Part shown: positions 59,311-64,000 of the stretch, in pieces | Layout of the letters: each line of letters begins with the position of its first letter | Numbering within the stretch: position 1 is the first letter of the stretch | From: Pohlia nutans | Lineage: Eukaryota; Streptophyta; Bryopsida; Bryales; Mniaceae | Assembly (NCBI GenBank): GCA_022496805.1 | Contig: CM040099.1 | Span: 3,660,501 to 3,724,500, forward strand | DNA: 64,000 bases | Direction of reading: 5' to 3' | Made by a program: the position numbers and the translations under genes | The notes under the pieces: generated by a model | The model's input: the letters and a program-made list of their open reading frames with translations, nothing else | Told to the model about the DNA's origin: nothing | The model's database searches: none

Positions 59311-61182
59311 CAAAAAGTTGCGCAACAATTTCAAGAACACTCACAGAATGCCAAGAAACACTCGGAGAATGCCAAGAACGCTCCAAGCAAGTTCCACTCC
59401 GAAACTTAGTCAAAAAACCACTTATTCCATGTGTAAAATGTCATGCGCGGACAAACACACAAAAAACACCCTTCTTCCTTATTATATGGATATTTACTAT
59501 ATTTACTATATCACCTATATTGACAATATTTAATATATGTATTATGTTTACCCCCTAAACGTCTGAGCGTGCCGTAGCAACCAGTACAATATAGTGTATG
59601 TTGGTTGTATTTGGAATGGATCCACACCTTTAATGGGTTTGCGTGGAAGTAGAAGTTGAAATTTAAATCAATATAGTTCTAATGAGCTATTAAGATCCTA
59701 ATTTAGAGTTTCTTCTTGGTAGCAAATCTCAATCATACGACCACATATATAGTATCCCCATTACATACACTTTGTTTGTTCATATTCAAGCTGTTCAAGA
59801 CCTTTGATTTAATCCTCTGGCACGCCAACGTCCATATATTGGACAACAAGCAGATTAAAGCTCTTCAGATCTCATCCAAATTGGACAATATTCATCCACC
59901 AAAATTACTCGTGGTTATTATGCGAGTTGACTATTATTTAAACTAGATTATTTTGATTTAAAAAAAAATAACACTATCGATTTATGTCAAGTTTCATTCT
60001 TAGTTCAAAAAGTGAGACCTCAAACACGATTTTTCAAAATAGGTAGAATCAAATAATAAAACCATACTACCGTATGTGGAAAGCAAGGTCGATAGAAAAT
60101 AATTCCCCCCAAAAATGCCAAATAAATAAATAAATTTATTAATTATTTTGACAAAGTCACCAAAAATAAAGTCAACAAAAAGCCAAAATAAAATAAAACA
60201 AACTCAAAACATAGCACTCAACGCAAAAAATAAAATAAAAAGTTTAGTAGTAGAATTTTTTTTATGTTGGCTAATAAAAGTCAATTTCTTAGTAATTACT
60301 TTTGAACCCTAAGACCTCCATTGTTTCAACTTTTATTAATTATTCGACATGAAAGAGCCGACCCTGTCTTCCATGTACGGTATTTCACATGGCATGTTAT
60401 TCCAATTTTATTACAATATTTTGAAATTGTTTTGTGTGGATTTGAGATATTTAATTGAATTTTTTTTAAAGACCTTTCAAAATTAAATATTTAGAAGTTG
60501 ATGACTGAATAAAAGTTGTACATTATGCATTTAAGATTCTATCTGTACGGATACTATTGCTATATCTATATCACCAATATTTGTGCATTAAATTTCAAAC
60601 TTAAATTTTAACACCCTTTAGTAATATGATTACGAATTAGATATTCACAATCTAATAATGAAATTTGGAACGCTACAACATGAAATGAGGCATAAAAATT
60701 TCACAAATCATCCCCTTTTTAATTGGATCACACATGCACGGAGCTAACTTCCTATAAAAGTTTCAACCCTAAACCCTAAATTGCAAAAAGTGCACTATGG
60801 ATGAAAGAACGAACTTCAAATCCGTACTTCATGCAAAATATGCATGGTTGGCCGGTTAAGATTGAGACACCCATTCTCGACCAGCGACCCTAAAACCAAT
60901 CAAACCTAATTTATAGATTTCGAAAGGGAAGATGTACTTCATTTGTACATTAGAGCATATGATTGGTTTTGGATTACCTTGCAACTTTGCACTTAAAAAA
61001 TTTGTACTTATTCAAATAATTATAAAAAATAAATAAATAAAACATGAAAAATTTTAAATTTTTTAGTAACTAAAAGAGGAAAATAATCAAAATATCAATT
61101 CATCTATCCCAAGTATAGTACATGTCTTATAAAACATGTACATGTCATATTTAATCGGTTTTAGGTGTATAGACCTTAGGAG
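59311..61182. other. AT-rich sequence with TTAA-element relics
   Basis: From about 59550 (CCCCCTAAACGTCTGAGCG) the sequence resembles the element at 1310. About 60460-60859 is an inverted, left-truncated relative of the MITE at 2006, ending with the complement of its start (GCATGGTTGGCCGGTTAA). No gene is recognised. Confidence 0.6.
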
Positions 61183-61431
61183 TTAACCCTTGTGAGCAAG
61201 CGAGGACATATGTGTCCCTGTGCTTTGCTTTTGAATTTGATGTACATCTGTTGTATTACTTCATAAGTTAGTTTGCAAAAAATCTGAAAAAAACCATGGC
61301 CATCAGAAACCCTTATTGGCATCACTTCTGCAAATTTTCAGATTGATTGCAAACTATAATCCCTTTATTAATTCAACCACTTCCTTTGTATCTCAACCGT
61401 ATCTAGAAAATGAAAACCTTACAGGGGTTAA
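61183..61431. mobile_element. TTAA-flanked short element (249 bp)
   Basis: It starts TTAACCCTTGTGAGC and ends CTTACAGGGGTTAA, with TTAA at both limits. It encodes nothing. Confidence 0.65.
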
Positions 61432-61748
61432 AGGGCTAAACACTGGAGGGAGGAGCGCTAGAGGGACGGGGCTGAAATCTTGGATAAAAAATAAAAATAA
61501 AAATGGGAAACCACATTTGGGAAGTTCGTTGTAGGCTGTCGGTGAGGGAGCCAGCTAGAAGAAGGCCTGCCCCCCCTGCCACCATAATTATTACTTTTGC
61601 AGCAAGAAGCTGCCGGGAAGCTCACCCTCGCCGGGTCCTCCTCTGCCGATCCCTGTGGACCTTGCGGGGTTCCTCATACATGCAGCATTCTACCCGAAGC
61701 TAGTCAAGTAGTGTCTCAAATTTCTAATACCACAGCGTGACTCGACCG

Positions 61749-64000
61749 ATGGCGCAGGGAAAGCTTGACGTCTTCATGGATTTGAACGAGGGCGCCTGCG
61801 CAAGTTGTGCACTGCGTTGCGGCGCAAGTCACATGGACGGTCGACGCGACCACTTCCGCGCACCTTGTTTCACCAAACCGGTGGCCGAATCTTCAGTGGA
61901 AGGGGGGCCATCATGCTGGATGGTGAGTAGGGTTAAGTCTTTTCCTTGAACCCCATCTCTCTTTCCTCTCAGCAATTGGTTCCGCAACATTCTAAAGAAA
62001 CACATGGTGGCTTAGTTTTTTCACTCGCTTGCAGAAAGTTCCAGAGGCGTTTGTTGCGAACTACCTGCCGCACGTGAACCAAACGCGCATGACTCTGAAG
62101 AATCGAGACGGCGCGCAGTGGCCTGTGCTGTACTCAGCAGCGCATGGCTTCCAATTGGGGTGGAGTGACTTCTCTACCGCCAACGAGCTCGCTGTTGGCG
62201 ACACGCTCTTCTTCTCGCTGGTGGAGGAGAACAAGTTTGTAGTGCACGTGTTCGGGAAAGACTCGTGTTGTGAGAAACGATTGACGAGCAGAACCTTGCC
62301 AACAAGCAGCACTATGCCTTCAAGCGGAAGAAAATCTGTCCCCGATGCTGACCCAACACCAGCGTACACAACCCGGACACCGACGCCAATGCCGGCTTTC
62401 AAGAGCTTACCTGGGATGTGTATTGAGAGAGAGCTTCGTTTCAATGGTGACCATGGAAGAGACAGGGAAGGAGGGGGTTCTCCGGGAGCAGTCTATGGAA
62501 TGCCGCACATATCAGAAGACGATGACACTGCAGCAACACTTCAGAATCATCAGCTGCAGAGAAATAGGAGGAACTCAAAAGACGGGACATCAGACGCACG
62601 CAAGTCACCGGGACCTCCGGCAGCAAACACACGATCCCGGAACAACCTGTCGAACACTGAGACAGGATCGTTTTCAGACGTGGGCAGACGCCACAGCACA
62701 CCTAACCTGAAGGTCAGTTCACCAAAAACAGCTTGTATATAGTTTTATTAACCCCTAAGTGTCCACTGTGTATTACTATCAGTGCAGGAGAATCGGACAC
62801 CCTGCTGCAAATCATCTGTTTGTGTGAAAATGACAAGATCGACATTGTTGATCCTGTAGACAGTGTAGAGCCAAGAGCTTTAAATCATGATGTATTGCAG
62901 TCAGAAAATGCCACCGTTACAAAGCTCAGTGATGCAGATGGCCCTGTTGGAAGTTTTAGACACGTAGGGGTTAAACATATATTTGTGGCGCTGGATTTCA
63001 GTGAATCTTTCAAACTTTTTTCATAAAGAGTGGCATACTCTTAACGTTGTGATAAACGGCACTTGTGATTGTGCATTGTTGGCAGGGGCGATCTGATCCA
63101 GGGTACCTGAGAGTGAAGGGAATGCCGATGCCGAAATGGAGGCTCGCGTTGGCCCAGCAGCTTCGGGCCCGAGCTGCGGTAGAAAAAGCCAAGCTGACGA
63201 AGATGACCGGTCTCACGGAATTGCCAGCGTCCGAGCACAGAGAGTCCTCTTTCAAAGGAAACCAGAATCCTCTGAAGCGGAAGAATGTGTCAGTTGAAGC
63301 AAGCTATGATGGCATGGCTAATTTCCACGGTGGTCCGAGTGAAGATCGCTCAAGATTCAACAAGGAGGACGCCTGTGTATGGAGCCGTGACATCGCCCGA
63401 CGTGGTTAGTAGACAATTCACAACTACTGCATATATATTCAAGTAGAATATTCTTAATTCCTACATCCACGTACTTTGACAATAGAATAAAACAGGTCTC
63501 ATCTTTGAAATTCTGTGGAACAGGTTGCGAAACAGATGATGAGGAGGACAGGGCAGCGCAACCTCGAAACATTCGGGGCTATAATGCTGCCTTCAGGGGG
63601 AACAAGACGATAAGACAGCTCATTATGGAAATGAATAAAACAGCCGGTCAGGCTTTCTTTACAAACATTCCGAACACTGCCACCACGAGACAGCATGGAG
63701 GTTCATCCAGCCTTCATCAACAGCAGGATTCTCTGGAGTTCGCGTCGCCTAGAACGCCGGGGAGACGTCAATCGGGTAGACTTGCTGAGCCAAGGAGAGT
63801 CCCATTGAATGGGTGTAAGCCGAAACGAGGGAGGCCTTTCAAGCACCAGCATCAGCCTCATTCGCAGCAGAAGCAAGCGCGGGAGATCTTCCAGTCGCGA
63901 AGACGACCGGTGACGCCGTTGGAGAAGGATGAGGCGCTCACTAGGGCCAACTCATTCGCCGCGTACATCAATGCTTCTCACATCAGCCCCACCACCTTCA
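61749..64000 (+). CDS. B3-domain transcription factor (gene 4), 3' part beyond the window
   Basis: Paralogue of genes 1 and 2, cut by the window edge. Proposed exons are 61749-61922, 62035-62712, 63086-63404 and 63524 to at least 64000. The first B3 domain spans exons 1-2 (PCFTKPV, KVPEAFVANYLP, NRDGAQWPVLY, VGDTLFFSLVE). The linker, AT-hook core KRGRP (near 63822-63836) and start of the second B3 domain (ASHISPTTF) follow in frame. The start is MAQGKL, as in gene 1. Two intron differences are visible: a 119-base intron (63405-63523, phase 1) absent from genes 1 and 2, and no intron at their exon 3/4 border, where the coding sequence runs on (near 63726). No stop or frameshift is seen. Its former leader appears to be at 56400-56975. 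Confidence 0.83.
62748..62974. mobile_element. TTAA MITE in intron 2 of B3 gene 4
   Basis: It starts TTAACCCCTAAGTGTCCACTG and ends GACACGTAGGGGTTAA. It is the best-preserved of the three shared intronic copies (227 bp). Confidence 0.85.

Overview
The window looks like nuclear DNA of a land plant. It has GC-richer, intron-containing genes separated by long AT-rich, repeat-filled stretches, and the dominant genes encode plant-specific B3 transcription factors. A second gene type, a secreted Hedgehog-type Hint (Hog) protein, is known from algae and bryophytes rather than seed plants, so a seed-free plant, perhaps a liverwort, is my best guess. That is an inference from gene content only.

Layout. 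About 0.9-20 kb is mostly mobile-element debris: a Harbinger-type MITE, TTAA-flanked (piggyBac-like) elements, CACTA-type foldback elements, an array of a palindromic motif, an orphan B3 leader with exon 1, and a 3.7 kb 5'-truncated retroelement carrying RNase H, zinc-knuckle and PCIF1-like methyltransferase remnants. Two complete B3-B3 genes (20.6-23.6 and 28.7-31.7 kb) share a five-exon structure. The Hog gene lies at 34.35-36.88 kb with a TATA box upstream. A roughly 5 kb block (38.8-43.8 kb), repeated at 53.5-56.4 kb, carries an intact Tc1 element (DD34E) whose empty site survives in the second copy. Next come a broken B3 pseudogene (44.9-46.4 kb), a very large near-identical inverted repeat (47.5-52.2 kb), the second block copy, a stranded B3 leader, a decayed Merlin transposase, and a fourth B3 gene (from 61.75 kb) running off the right edge.

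How it fits together. One ancestral unit of leader, B3 gene and 3' flank was duplicated repeatedly: two copies stayed intact, one was rearranged and truncated, one lost its leader to an insertion and changed its introns, and one survives only as a 5' end. A TTAA-flanked MITE already sat in intron 2 before the copies separated. All gene models come from splice consensus, reading-phase agreement and paralogue comparison, without transcripts. Family names rest on visible motifs and remembered family knowledge, not on searches.
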